Shown here: positions 27,091-36,904 of the stretch, piece by piece
Position numbering within the stretch: the first letter of the stretch is position 1
Layout: every line of letters starts with the position of its first letter
DNA from: JAOUJD01 sp963841815
Lineage (GTDB): Bacteria; Pseudomonadota; Gammaproteobacteria; Burkholderiales; Burkholderiaceae_F
Assembly: GCA_963841815.1 (NCBI GenBank)
Contig: CAWJEE010000013.1
Span: 124,001-188,000 of the forward strand
Reading direction: 5' to 3'
Length of the DNA stretch: 64,000 nt
Notes under the pieces: model-generated
What the model saw: the letters and a program-made list of their open reading frames with translations, nothing else
Databases searched by the model: none
What the model was told of the DNA's origin: nothing
Translations under genes and position numbers: made by a program

Positions 27091-27733
27091 TCAGTACTCC
27101 ACGGGCACAGGATCGAGGCTGCGCCACAGATACCAGGTGGCCACGCTGCGCCATGGCGCCCACCCCGTTGCCAGCGACGTCGACCCGGGCGCGCCCTTCG
27201 CGCCCGGTGATCGCCTCGCCGTCCAGGTAGTGCAGGCTGACCGCCCGCAGCAGGCCCAGGTCGTCCAGCGGCAGCACATTAGGGCGGAGCAGGTTGAAGA
27301 TCAAGAACATCTCCGCGGTCCAGCGGCCGATGCCGCGAATGTCGGTCAACTCCTCGATGATCGCCTCGTCGTCCTGCGCGGCAAAGCGAGTCGGATCGAC
27401 CCGCCCGCTGATGAAGTGCGCGCACAGGTCGCGGATGTACTCGACCTTGCGTTCCGAAAGGCCGCACGAGCGCAGGGTCGTGGCGCGCCGGCGCAGCACG
27501 CTCTTCGGCGTCAGCTCGCCGCAGCTGGCGCAGAACCGTCCCCACACCGCATCGGCGGCCTTCACCGAGATCTGCTGGCCGACGATCGACCGCGCGAGCG
27601 TGCTGAATGCGTCGCCACGCGACGCGAGGGCCACGCGCGGATGCTCGGCGATGATCCCGGCCATCGTCGCGTCCGACTTCGCCAGCGCGCGCTTCGCGCG
27701 GCTCCAGTAGGCCGGTCGGGCGGATCCGCTCAT
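27091..27733 (-). CDS. DNA-3-methyladenine glycosylase, AlkA/HhH-GPD type (frameshift near the end)
   Basis: Base-excision repair glycosylase for alkylated bases. Motifs: FSTLARSIVGQQISVKAADA, then the helix-hairpin-helix LTDIRGIGRWTAEMFLIF and the catalytic Asp in RPNVLPLDDLGLLRAV. One base must be corrected near 27190, after which the chain ends GWAPWRSVATWYLWRSLD as in the family. The start ATG overlaps the cysS stop (ATGA, 27730-27733). The length, about 213, fits small bacterial members. Confidence 0.88.
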
Positions 27734-29097
27734 ACGCGACGCCAGGTGGTGCCGCCCGGGCCGTCCTCGAGGACGACGCCTTCGGCCGTCAGCAACGCGC
27801 GCAGGCGGTCGGCCTCGGCGAAGTTCCTGGCCTTCTTGGCCGCCGTCCGCTCGGAGATCAGCGCGTCGATCCGCGCCGCGTCGTCGGCCACCCCGCCGCC
27901 GCGCAGGAATTGCACGGGGTCCCGCTGCAGCAGGCCGAGCGGCTCCGCGAGCCGTCGCAGCTGCCGCGCGAGCGCCGGCGCCTTCGTGCGGTTCACCTCG
28001 CTCGCGAGGTCGAACAGCACGGCGATCGCCACCGGCGTGTTGAAGTCGTCGTTCATCGCCGCGGCGAACCGCTGCGCGTGCGCCTCGTTCCAGTCGACCG
28101 CGGCGCCATCGCCCGCGGTGTCGCGCAGCGCCGTGTAGAGACGGCTGAGCGCGCTGCGGGCCTCGGCGATCTGCTCCTCGGCGAACTGCAGCTGGCTGCG
28201 ATAGTGGGTGCGCAGCAGGTAGAAGCGCACCACCTCCCAGTCGAAGCGGTCGACGGCGTCGCGGATCGTGACGACGTTGCCGAGCGACTTGGACATCTTG
28301 TCGTCGCCCATCCGCAGGGCGCCCGTATGCACCCAGATGTTGGCGAACGGCTCGTCGAACGCGCCCTCGCTCTGGGCGATCTCGTTCTCGTGGTGCGGGA
28401 AGATCAGGTCCGGCCCGCCGCCGTGCAGGTCGAAGTGACGGCCCAGCAGTTCGCTCGCCATGGCCGAGCACTCGATGTGCCAGCCCGGACGCCCCTCGCC
28501 CCAGCGCGACGCCCAGTGCGGCTCGCCCGGCTTGGCGCGCTTCCACAGCACGAAGTCGAGCGGGTCGCGCTTGCTGGTGTCGACGGCGACACGCTCGCCG
28601 GCGCGCAGTTCGTCGAGTTCGCGTCCCGACAGCTTGCCGTACCCGGGGAAGCTGCGGACCGCGTAGTTCACGTCGCCGTCGTCCGCCTGGTACGCGAGGC
28701 CCTTGTCCTGGAGCAGCCCGATCAGGTCGAGCATCTGCGGGATGAACTGCGTCGCGCGCGGCTCGTGGTCCGGCCGGGCCATGCCGAGCGCGTCGAAGTC
28801 GTCGTGCATCAGCTGGATGAAGCGCGTGGTGAGCTCCGACGGCGTCTCGCCGTTCTCGGCCGCGCGCTGGATGATCTTGTCGTCGATGTCGGTGATGTTG
28901 CGGACATACGTGACGCGATAGCCCGCCGCCCGCAGCCAGCGCTGCATCACGTCGAACGCGACGAAGGTGCGGCCGTGGCCGATGTGGGTCCGGTCGTAGG
29001 TCGTCACGCCGCAGACGTACATCCGGACGTGACCGGGCTCGAGCGGCTCGAGCGGCTGCTTGCGGCGCGACAGCGTGTTGTAGATCTCGACCGTCAT
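27730..29097 (-). CDS. cysS: cysteine-tRNA ligase
   Basis: Class I aminoacyl-tRNA synthetase of 455 residues, charging tRNA-Cys. HIGH-type motif HIGHGRTF, zinc ligand Cys in MYVCGVTTYD, IECSAMASELLG and HHENEIAQSE, and the KMSKS signature in DDKMSKSLGNVV are present. The frame is intact. It is the first gene of the cysS-alkA unit and is divergent from the TPR gene; the 223-base intergenic region should carry both promoters but no clear boxes are assigned. Confidence 0.98.
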   Translation of the reverse strand: MTVEIYNTLSRRKQPLEPLEPGHVRMYVCGVTTYDRTHIGHGRTFVAFDVMQRWLRAAGYRVTYVRNITDIDDKIIQRAAENGETPSELTTRFIQLMHDDFDALGMARPDHEPRATQFIPQMLDLIGLLQDKGLAYQADDGDVNYAVRSFPGYGKLSGRELDELRAGERVAVDTSKRDPLDFVLWKRAKPGEPHWASRWGEGRPGWHIECSAMASELLGRHFDLHGGGPDLIFPHHENEIAQSEGAFDEPFANIWVHTGALRMGDDKMSKSLGNVVTIRDAVDRFDWEVVRFYLLRTHYRSQLQFAEEQIAEARSALSRLYTALRDTAGDGAAVDWNEAHAQRFAAAMNDDFNTPVAIAVLFDLASEVNRTKAPALARQLRRLAEPLGLLQRDPVQFLRGGGVADDAARIDALISERTAAKKARNFAEADRLRALLTAEGVVLEDGPGGTTWRRV

Positions 29098-29320
29098 GGA
29101 ACTTCACCCCTCGGGAAGACATCCGGCGAACCGGACGGGAAATGCGAGCGCAAGGACAGGAACCCGGGAGAGCTCAGTCAACAGCGCGGTGCGGACATTT
29201 CGAGGGGCCGACGTGATTGGAGTGGGCTGTAGAATCGGCCGCAGTATATCAACCGCTCCGTACTTCTACGGCCTGCGCGACGCGAGTCGTGGCGCCGCCG
29301 GCCCTCCGTCCCGTCCATCG

Positions 29321-29905
29321 ATGCCGACCTCGCTTCGCTCCTTCGCCTTCGCAGGCGCCGCGCTGCTCGCCGCCGCGCTGCAGCCGGCGGCAGCGCAGCA
29401 GCCCTTGCCGGCCCAGTCCGTCCCCGCCCCGGCAGGCGACCGCGTCGAGCTGACCGATCTGCAGCAGGTGCAGAAGCTGATGGCGGCCGGGCAATTGAAG
29501 CCCGCGCTGGCGCGTGCCGATGAGCACCTCGCGAAGAACCCCCGCGACGCGCAGATGCGCTTCGTGCGGGGCGTGATCCTCTCCGAGTTGAAGGACACCG
29601 CTGGCGCGCGCGAGGTGTTCGAGCGCCTGGCCGAGGAGTTCCCGGAGTTGCCGGAGCCGTACAACAACCTCGCGGTGATCCATGCATCGCAGGGACGGCT
29701 CGACCAGGCCCGAGGGCTGCTCGAAACGGCGCTGGCCATTCGCCCCGACTACGCCACCGCCCACGAGAACCTCGGCGACATCTACCTGCAACTGGGCGTC
29801 GACTCCTACCAGCGCGCGGCCAAGCTGCAGCCGGGCAATCGAAACCTGGGCAACAAGCTGTCGCTGTCGCGCGAGTTGCTCTCCAAGACCCGCATCACCC
29901 CCTGA
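29321..29905 (+). CDS. exported TPR-repeat protein
   Basis: A 194-residue protein with a signal peptide (FAFAGAALLAAALQPAAAQ) and three to four TPR helices: LMAAGQLKPALARADEHLAK, NPRDAQMRFVRGVILSELKD, LPEPYNNLAVIHASQGRLDQ and RPDYATAHENLGDIYLQLGV. The TPR gene between cysS and ppiA is a common betaproteobacterial arrangement. Start 29321 is chosen because the signal peptide begins there. It probably scaffolds periplasmic protein contacts; no partner can be named. Confidence 0.8.
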   Translation: MPTSLRSFAFAGAALLAAALQPAAAQQPLPAQSVPAPAGDRVELTDLQQVQKLMAAGQLKPALARADEHLAKNPRDAQMRFVRGVILSELKDTAGAREVFERLAEEFPELPEPYNNLAVIHASQGRLDQARGLLETALAIRPDYATAHENLGDIYLQLGVDSYQRAAKLQPGNRNLGNKLSLSRELLSKTRITP

Positions 29906-29922
29906 ATGCCGCAAGGAATCCG

Positions 29923-30489
29923 ATGAAGATCAAGACGCTGCTTTTCTGCGCCGCTTTGACCGTGGGCGCGACCACTGCCTTTGCGCAGGGCACGGCCCCG
30001 CGAGTCGCGCTCGAAACCTCCGAAGGGCGGATCGTCATCGAACTCGCCCCGAAAGAGGCGCCGAAGACGGTCGACAACTTCCTCGCCTACGTGAAGGCCG
30101 GCCACTACGACGGCACCGTCTTTCACCGGGTGATCCCCACGTTCATGGTCCAGGGCGGCGGATTCGGACCGGACATGTCGGAGCGCTCGACGCGCCCGCC
30201 CATCCCGCTGGAAAGCAAGAACGGGCTGAAGAACGCGCGCGGCACGGTGGCGATGGCCCGCCGCAGCGACCCGAACTCGGCGACGGCGCAGTTCTTCATC
30301 AACGTCGTCGACAACCCGCGCCTGGACTACCCGAGCTTCGACGGCAACGGCTACGCCGTGTTCGGCAAGGTCGTCGAAGGCATGGACGTCGTCGACAAGA
30401 TCAAGGACGTGCCGACCGGCAACCGCGGCCAGCACCAGAACGTCCCGCTGACGCCGGTCACGATCAAGTCGGCCCGCATCGTCAAGTAA
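29923..30489 (+). CDS. ppiA: periplasmic cyclophilin-type peptidyl-prolyl isomerase
   Basis: Cis-trans prolyl isomerase of 188 residues with a cleavable signal (LLFCAALTVGATTAFAQG). Cyclophilin core: ETSEGRIVIELAPKEAPKTV, HYDGTVFHRVIPTFMVQGGG with the catalytic Arg, ARRSDPNSATAQFFINVVDN and YAVFGKVVEGMDVVDKI. It is followed 18 bases later by a cytosolic paralogue. The frame is intact. Confidence 0.93.
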   Translation: MKIKTLLFCAALTVGATTAFAQGTAPRVALETSEGRIVIELAPKEAPKTVDNFLAYVKAGHYDGTVFHRVIPTFMVQGGGFGPDMSERSTRPPIPLESKNGLKNARGTVAMARRSDPNSATAQFFINVVDNPRLDYPSFDGNGYAVFGKVVEGMDVVDKIKDVPTGNRGQHQNVPLTPVTIKSARIVK

Positions 30490-30507
30490 CCCCACCAGGA
30501 AGCCCCC

Positions 30508-31002
30508 ATGATTCGCCTGCAGACCTCCCTCGGCCCCATCACCCTCGAACTCGACCACGAGCGCGCGCCCAAGACCGCCGCCAACTTCGAGTCGTACGTG
30601 CGCAAGGGCTTCTACGACGGCACCGTGTTCCACCGCGTGATCAACGGCTTCATGGTCCAGGGCGGCGGCTTCGAGCCGGGAATGCGCCAGAAGCGCACCG
30701 ACGCTCCGATCGAGAACGAGGCGGGCAACGGCCTGCGCAACGCCAAGTACACGGTTGCGATGGCACGGACCAACGACCCGCACTCCGCGAGTTCGCAGTT
30801 CTTCATCAACGTCGCGGACAACGACTTCCTGAACCACACCGCTCCGACCTCGCAAGGCTGGGGCTACTGCGTCTTCGGCAAGGTGACAGAGGGCTTCGAC
30901 ATCGTCGACAAGATCAAGGCGGTGCGCACGGGCCGCCAGGGCATGCACCAGGACGTGCCCGAGTCCGACGTGCTGATCGAGCGCGCCGAGATCGTCGAGT
31001 GA
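30508..31002 (+). CDS. ppiB: cytosolic cyclophilin-type peptidyl-prolyl isomerase
   Basis: A 164-residue cyclophilin without a signal peptide, so cytoplasmic. FYDGTVFHRVINGFMVQGGG carries the catalytic Arg, and ASSQFFINVADNDFLNHTAP and WGYCVFGKVTEGFDIVDKI are typical of PpiB. It shares about the same core as the exported gene upstream, a tandem duplication common in this group. Its stop overlaps the lpxH start. Confidence 0.95.
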   Translation: MIRLQTSLGPITLELDHERAPKTAANFESYVRKGFYDGTVFHRVINGFMVQGGGFEPGMRQKRTDAPIENEAGNGLRNAKYTVAMARTNDPHSASSQFFINVADNDFLNHTAPTSQGWGYCVFGKVTEGFDIVDKIKAVRTGRQGMHQDVPESDVLIERAEIVE

Positions 31003-31787
31003 GCCTGGCCGATCCGCCGCCGGTCCTGGCCGTCACGCCGACGGCCGCGCCGCTCGTGGATCCGCTCTTCATCTCGGACCTGCACCTCGCCGCGGAACGA
31101 CCGCGCACGATCGCCCGGTTCCTGCGGTTCCTCGCCGACGACGCGCCGGGGCATCGCGAACTCGTCATCCTCGGCGATCTCTTCGAGTTCTGGATCGGCG
31201 ACGACGCCGCGGCATCCGCGCGGCCCATCGTCGACGCGCTGGCCGCGTATTCGGCCCGCGGCCGGCGCCTGCTGCTGATGCACGGAAACCGCGATCCCCT
31301 GCTCGGCCACGCCTTCGCGGCCGCCAGCGGCGGCACGTTGCTCGCCGACCCGATCGTCGTCGAGGTCGCCGGCACGCCCACGCTGCTGTCGCACGGCGAC
31401 GCCTGGTGCACGCTCGACGTCGCGTACCAGCGGTTCCGCTCGACGGTGCGCCAGCCCGAATTCCAGCGGGACTTCCTCTCGAAGACGCTCGACGAGCGCA
31501 TCGCCTTCGCGCGCGGGCTGCGCATGCAGAGCGACAGCGAGAAGTCGATGAAGGCCGCGGACATCATGGACGTGACGCCCGACGCCGTCGTGGCCGCGCT
31601 GCGCGCGGCCGGCGTGCGCCGGATCATCCACGGCCACACGCACCGGCCGGCCTCGCACGTGGTCGACCTCGGGGATGCGCTCGCGGAGCGCTGGGTGCTG
31701 CCCGACTGGGATCTCGACGGCGCCGAACCGCGTGGCGGCTTCCTCGAGTTCGTCGAGGGCCGGCCCCGGCTCGTGTTCTTCGACTGA
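30999..31787 (+). CDS. lpxH: UDP-2,3-diacylglucosamine diphosphatase
   Basis: Cleaves UDP-2,3-diacylglucosamine to lipid X in lipid A synthesis; peripheral on the inner membrane. Metallophosphoesterase motifs: FISDLHL, GDLFEFWIGDD, MHGNRDPLLG, SHGDAWCTLD and IHGHTHRPA, with the metal-binding Asp, His and Asn residues intact. It starts at GTG 30999, overlapping the ppiB stop (GTGA). The N-terminus is about 18 residues longer than E. coli LpxH, so a later start may be used. Confidence 0.94.
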   Translation: MSLADPPPVLAVTPTAAPLVDPLFISDLHLAAERPRTIARFLRFLADDAPGHRELVILGDLFEFWIGDDAAASARPIVDALAAYSARGRRLLLMHGNRDPLLGHAFAAASGGTLLADPIVVEVAGTPTLLSHGDAWCTLDVAYQRFRSTVRQPEFQRDFLSKTLDERIAFARGLRMQSDSEKSMKAADIMDVTPDAVVAALRAAGVRRIIHGHTHRPASHVVDLGDALAERWVLPDWDLDGAEPRGGFLEFVEGRPRLVFFD

Positions 31788-31793
31788 CGGGCG

Positions 31794-32555
31794 CTACTCG
31801 TCGACCAGCTTGTTGAGTTCGGACGGGTTGACCGCGTGCGCCGCGGTCTTCGCCTCGCCGGCGATCGCGATGCCGTTCCTCTCGAGCGCCGCGACCATCT
31901 GGTCGATCACCCGCTGCTGCGCGGCAGCGTGGTCGACCAGTCCGTGCAGCGCCTTCGTCAACGGGTCGTCGCCTTCCTGCGCAATCCCGTAGGCGGAGAA
32001 CCCCATGCGGTTCGCGGCCTGTTCGCGCGCCGCGTCGGACTCCTTGTGGAGGATGCGCGCGGGGTTTCCGACCGCCGTCGCGCCCGCCGGCACTTCCTTC
32101 ACGACGACCGCGTTCGAGCCGATGCGCGCGCCTTCGCCGACCGTGAAGCCGCCGAGCACCTTGGCTCCGGCGCCGACGATCACATTGCGGCCGAGCGTGG
32201 GATGGCGCTTGGCACCCTTCACGGTCGACGTGCCGCCGAGCGTCACGCCCTGGTAGATGGTCGAGCCCTCGCCGATCACCGCGGTTTCGCCGACCACGAT
32301 GCCCATGCCGTGGTCGATGAACACGAAGCGCCCGATCTGCGCGCCGGGGTGGATCTCGATGCCCGTCAGGAAGCGCGAGACGTGCGACACGAAACGCCCG
32401 AACCAGCGCGCACCGCCGTTCCAGCACGCGTGCGCGATCCGATGCATCCAGAGCGCGTGCAGGCCTGGATAACAGGTCAGCACCTCCCAGCGGCTGCGTG
32501 CCGCCGGGTCGCGTTCCAGGATGCAGTCGATGTCTTCGCGCAAGCGGTTGAACAT
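31794..32555 (-). CDS. cysE: serine O-acetyltransferase
   Basis: Forms O-acetylserine for cysteine synthesis. The N-terminal helical domain (MFNRLREDIDCILERDPAAR, YPGLHALWMHRIAHACWNGG) is followed by a left-handed beta helix of hexapeptide repeats: EIHPGAQIGRFVFIDHGMGI, VVGETAVIGEGSTIYQGVTL, GGTSTVKGAKRHPTLGRNV. The His in DHGMGI and the Asp-His pair match catalytic positions. It has 253 residues, and its tail ends in Leu-Val-Asp-Glu rather than the C-terminal Ile that inserts into the CysK active site. Convergent with lpxH. Confidence 0.95.
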   Translation of the reverse strand: MFNRLREDIDCILERDPAARSRWEVLTCYPGLHALWMHRIAHACWNGGARWFGRFVSHVSRFLTGIEIHPGAQIGRFVFIDHGMGIVVGETAVIGEGSTIYQGVTLGGTSTVKGAKRHPTLGRNVIVGAGAKVLGGFTVGEGARIGSNAVVVKEVPAGATAVGNPARILHKESDAAREQAANRMGFSAYGIAQEGDDPLTKALHGLVDHAAAQQRVIDQMVAALERNGIAIAGEAKTAAHAVNPSELNKLVDE

Positions 32556-32622
32556 GAGGTTTTCGCGGCGGTCCTGGCCTGCTGGACCGCGTTGTCGGGA
32601 CCGCGTATCGGGGCCGCCGATT

Positions 32623-33405
32623 CTAGCGGCCGCGCTTGCGCCCCGCGCGGTCGGCGCGCGACTCGATGATCGCCGCCGTCACTCCGCGCAGCACATCGAT
32701 TTCGGTCTGCGTCGGGCGGGCGCGATTGAAGAGCCGTCGCAGGCGCTGCATCAGGCGCTTCGGCTCGTCGGGATCGAGCGCGCCGACGGCGATCAGCGCC
32801 TGTTCGAAGTGCGCGTAGAACCCTTCCAGCGCTTCGATCGGCGCAACCGGCTCTTCCGGGCCGAAACGGCGTTGCCCGTCGCGCACGTCCGGCGTGCCGC
32901 GCAGCGCGAGCTGGCACTCGTAGGCCGCCACCTGGACCGCCTGCGCCAGGTTGAGCGACGAGAACGCCGGGTTCGCCGGGATCGCGCAGCTCCGCTGGCA
33001 GCGCTCGACGTCCTCGTTCTCGAGCCCCGAGCGCTCCGTGCCGAACACGAACGCGACCTCCTCGGCCGCCTCGCGCACGCGCGTCGCCGCCTCCGCCGCG
33101 CAGGCACGGAGGTCGGCGAGCGGTGGGCCGAACTGGCGGTCGTAACCGGTCATCGCAAAGGCCGTGCGAACGCCCACGAGCGCTTCGGCCAGCGTCGCGA
33201 ACGAGGCGCTGGCCGCGAGCACGTCGGCGGCGCCGGTGGCCAGGGCCACCGCGTCGGGCTGCTCCCGATAGTCCGGATGCCGCGGCTGCACGACGACCAG
33301 CCGCGCGAAGCCCATCGTCTTGATCGCGCGCGCGGACGCGCCGATGTTGCCCGGATGCGTGGGCGCCACCAGCACGAAGCGGACTTGGTCGGCAGGGTTC
33401 GGCAT
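32623..33405 (-). CDS. trmJ: tRNA (cytidine/uridine-2'-O-)-methyltransferase TrmJ
   Basis: SPOUT-class methyltransferase acting on position 32 of tRNA. VLVAPTHPGNIGASARAIKT and GFARLVVVQPRHPDYRE begin the fold; VAFVFGTERSGLENEDVERC and IPANPAFSSLNLAQAVQVAA form the knotted cofactor site. It has 260 residues, typical. It is divergent from suhB, with 76 bases between starts. Confidence 0.93.
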   Translation of the reverse strand: MPNPADQVRFVLVAPTHPGNIGASARAIKTMGFARLVVVQPRHPDYREQPDAVALATGAADVLAASASFATLAEALVGVRTAFAMTGYDRQFGPPLADLRACAAEAATRVREAAEEVAFVFGTERSGLENEDVERCQRSCAIPANPAFSSLNLAQAVQVAAYECQLALRGTPDVRDGQRRFGPEEPVAPIEALEGFYAHFEQALIAVGALDPDEPKRLMQRLRRLFNRARPTQTEIDVLRGVTAAIIESRADRAGRKRGR

Positions 33406-33481
33406 CGGGAAGAAAAGGTCAATCGACTAGAATCCTCGGCCAGTCTAAATGCCGTCTGCCGTCCGGCCGACGAGCTCGATC

Positions 33482-34276
33482 ATGCATCCGATGCTGAACA
33501 CGGCCGTGAAGGCCGCGCGCAAGGCCGGTTCGATCATCAACCGGGCCAGTCTCGACGTCGACCTCGTGAAGGTGGCGAGCAAGGGCCGCAGCGACTTCGT
33601 CACCGAAGTCGACCGCGCTGCGGAGCAGGTGATCGTCGACATCCTGCTCAAGGCGTACCCCGACCACGCCATTCTCGCCGAGGAATCGGGCGCGAGCGGC
33701 GATTCCGAGTACACGTGGATCATCGACCCGCTCGACGGCACGACCAACTTCATCCACGGCTTCCCGCAGTACGCCGTGTCGATCGCCCTGCGCCACCGCG
33801 AGCTCGTCACGCAGGCCGTCGTCTTCGATCCGACGCGCAACGAACTGTTCACCGCCTCGCGCGGCCGGGGAGCATTCCTCAACGAACGCCGCATCCGCGT
33901 ATCGAGGCGCACCAGGCTGTCGGAATGCCTGATCGGCACCGGCTTTCCCTTCCGCAGCTTCGAGCACCTCGACGAGTACGTGCGCATGTTCCGCAGCGTG
34001 ACGGAACACACGGCGGGCATCCGCCGGCCGGGCGCAGCGGCCCTCGACCTCGCCTACGTCGCGGCAGGCCGGCTGGACGGTTTCTGGGAGATCGGCCTGT
34101 CGCCGTGGGACATGGCCGCCGGCAGCCTGCTGATCCTGGAGGCGGGCGGACTGGTGTCGGACTTCAAGGGCGAAGCGGCCTATCTCGATGAGGGCCGCAT
34201 CGTGTGCGGCGCGCCGAAGATCTTCCCGCAACTGCTGAACCTCATCGGCACCGTGCATCCCGCGCGCAGCACCTGA
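33482..34276 (+). CDS. suhB: inositol-1-monophosphatase
   Basis: Magnesium-dependent sugar-alcohol phosphatase of 264 residues; in E. coli SuhB also joins the rRNA antitermination complex. The start at MHPMLNTAVKAARKAG is the conserved family start. Metal-binding motifs: DFVTEVDRAAEQ, ILAEESGASG, IIDPLDGTTNFIHGFP and WDMAAGSLLILEAGG. The frame is intact. Confidence 0.95.
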   Translation: MHPMLNTAVKAARKAGSIINRASLDVDLVKVASKGRSDFVTEVDRAAEQVIVDILLKAYPDHAILAEESGASGDSEYTWIIDPLDGTTNFIHGFPQYAVSIALRHRELVTQAVVFDPTRNELFTASRGRGAFLNERRIRVSRRTRLSECLIGTGFPFRSFEHLDEYVRMFRSVTEHTAGIRRPGAAALDLAYVAAGRLDGFWEIGLSPWDMAAGSLLILEAGGLVSDFKGEAAYLDEGRIVCGAPKIFPQLLNLIGTVHPARST

Positions 34277-34298
34277 TCCGGTCGCTTCCCTCATCCGC

Positions 34299-36904
34299 GT
34301 GAACGCCCCCGAGTTCTCCGGCCACACGCCGATGATGCAGCAGTACCTGCGCCTCAAGGCGCAGCACCCGCACATCCTGCTCTTCTACCGGATGGGCGAC
34401 TTCTACGAGCTCTTCTACGACGACGCCGAGCGCGCGGCGCGGCTCCTGAACATCACGCTCACCCAGCGCGGCGCCTCGGGCGGCGCGCCGGTGAAGATGG
34501 CGGGCGTGCCGGTCGTGTCGGTGGAGCAGTACCTCGCGAAGCTGGTCAAGCTCGGCGAGAGCGTCGCGATCTGCGAGCAGATCGGCGACCCGGCCACCAG
34601 CAAGGGACCGGTCGAGCGCAAGGTGATGCGGGTCGTCACGCCCGGAACGCTGACGGACCCGGCCCTGCTCGACGCCAAGGCCGACGCGGTGCTCCTCGCG
34701 ATCGCGCCGCCGGCGAAGCGCAACGGCGAGTTCGGCCTCGCGTGGCTCGTCCTCTCGTCCGGCGAACTGCGCGCCACCAGTGCGCCGTTCGCCCAGCTGG
34801 GTTCTGAGCTTGCCCGGCTCGTTCCCAGCGAGATCCTGGTGCCTGAAAGCTGGCACGACGCGCTGCGGAGTTCCCTGCCCTCCGGCGGCTGCACGGTGCA
34901 GTCGCGCCCCGACTGGCACTTCGACGACGAGCGCGGCACCCGGGCACTGCAGGACCAGTTCGAAGTCGGGACCCTCGACGCGTTCGGCGTGGCCGACGCG
35001 CCCCAGATCGTCGCGGCCTGCGCGGCGCTGCTCGAGTACGCGCGCGCCACGCAGGGCGGCGCGCTCGCGCACGTGCGCACGCTGCGGCGCGAGGCGATCT
35101 CCGACTACGTGATGCTCGACGCGGTCTCCCGGCGCAACCTCGAGATCACGGAGACGCTGCGCGGGGAGGACGGCCCGACGCTGTTCCGGCTGCTCGACCG
35201 GTGCGCCGCGCCGATGGGCAGTCGCCGCCTGCGCCACTGGCTCCATCATCCTCTGCGCAGCCAGGCGCAAGCCGCGCGGCGCCACGCGGCGGTCGAGGCG
35301 TTGCTGGAATCGAGCCCCCGAGCGGCGCCCGCAGCTCGCCGCCGAGCTGAACGCCGTGCCCGACCTCGAGCGCATCGCCAGCCGCATCGCGCTCGAGTCG
35401 GCACGCCCGCGCGAGCTGGCCGCGCTGCGCGATGCGCTGCCGCACGCGCTTCGGGCCGCGCAGCTGGTCGATGGGCTCGACGCGCCGCTGCTCGCCGAGC
35501 TGCAGGCCGAATGGAGCTCTCGCCGGAGGTTCACGCGCTGCTCGCGGCGGCGCTGTTGAGCGAACCGGCGCACGCCGTGCGCGACGGCGACGTGATCGCG
35601 GAGGGCTTCGGCCCGGAGCTCGACGAGCTGCGGGGACTGCCGACAACGCCGGCCAGTTCCTGGTCGCCCTCGAAGAAAGCGAGCGGAAGCGGACGGGCAT
35701 CGCCAACCTGAACGTCGCGTACAACCAGGTGCACGGGTATTTCATCGAGGTGACGCACGGGCAGGCGGCGAAGGTGCCGGACGACTATCGCCGCCGGCAG
35801 ACCCTGAAGAACGCCGAGCGCTACCTCACGCCGGAGTTCAAGACCTTCGAGGACAAGGCGCTGTCGGCGCGCGAGCGGGCGCTCGGCCGAGAAGGACCTG
35901 TTCGACCGCCTGGTCGCCGATCTCGCCCCGCACGTCCCCGCCCTGCTGCGCGCCGCGTCGGCGCTCGCCTCGATCGACTCGCTGGCCGCGTTCGCGACCC
36001 ACGCCGAACGGGCGCGCTGGACGCGGCCCCAGTTCACCGACGCGCCGCAGATCGAGGTCCGCGGCGCGCGGCACGCCGTGGTCGAGCGCGAACTCGAGAC
36101 GTACGTGCCGAACGACTGCGTCCTGAAGGCCGGCCGGCGGCTGCTGGTGATCACCGGGCCGAACATGGGCGGCAAGTCGACGTTCCTCCGCCAGACAGCC
36201 CTGCTGGCCGTCCTTGCGCAAGTCGGTTCATTCGTCCCGGCCCGCCGGGCCAAACTCGCTCGTCGACCGCATCTTCGCCCGCGTCGGCGCCGTCCGACAA
36301 TCTGGCCCGCGGCCAATCGACGTTCATGGTCGAGATGCGAGGCGACCGAACGATTCTCCACACGGCCACGCCCGCAGTCTCGTCATCATCGACGAAATCG
36401 GCCGCGGCACCGCGACGTTCGACGGCCTGACGCTCGCGTGGGCGGTCGCGGAAACCTGGTCGAGAGTGAACGCGCACGGCCCGACGCTGTTCGCCACGCA
36501 CTACCACGAGTTGACGCAGCTCGCGGACGGCATTGCCGGCGTCGACCAATTTTCACGTCGCGGCTGCCGAGGCCGGCGGCAAGGTCGTGTTCCTGCACGA
36601 AGTGCGCGACGGCCCGGCGAACCAGGACTACGGACTCGCCGTGGCGCAGCTTGCGGGCGTGTCGCCCGCGGTGATCCGCCGCGCGCGCTCGCTGCTGGCA
36701 CAACTCGAGGAGCGCGCGCTGGGCACACGTCCGCAGCTCGATCTGTTCGTCGCGACGCCGGAGACGCCGGCGCCGACCGTGTCGCCGGAAGATCCGCTGC
36801 GGAACCGCCTGCTCGCGATCGACCTCGACGGCATCTCGCCGCGCGAGGCGCACCTGCTGCTCGACGAACTGCAGCGGCTGGCGCGGCCCGAACCCGAACC
36901 CTAG
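34299..36904 (+). CDS. mutS: DNA mismatch repair protein MutS (about eight frameshifts)
   Basis: Mismatch recognition ATPase. The mismatch-binding motif HILLFYRMGDFYELFYDDAE (Phe and Glu contacts) is near the N-terminus, followed by the connector and lever (AVSRRNLEITETLRG, LDRCAAPMGSRRLRHWLHHP), the clamp (YNQVHGYFIEVTHGQAAKVP) and the ATPase: TGPNMGGKSTFLRQTALLAV, IIDEIGRGTATFDG and FATHYHELT. All parts are in order, about 865 residues in total. One-base corrections are needed near 35315, 35512, 35637, 35888, 36250, 36290, 36372 and 36548. It starts at GTG 34299. Its stop shares CTAG with the converging FKBP gene. Confidence 0.88.

Noticed and set aside
34299..36904. mutS as a decayed pseudogene
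   Set aside because: All domains and catalytic motifs are conserved in order and similar frame errors affect essential genes nearby, so assembly error is more likely than decay.
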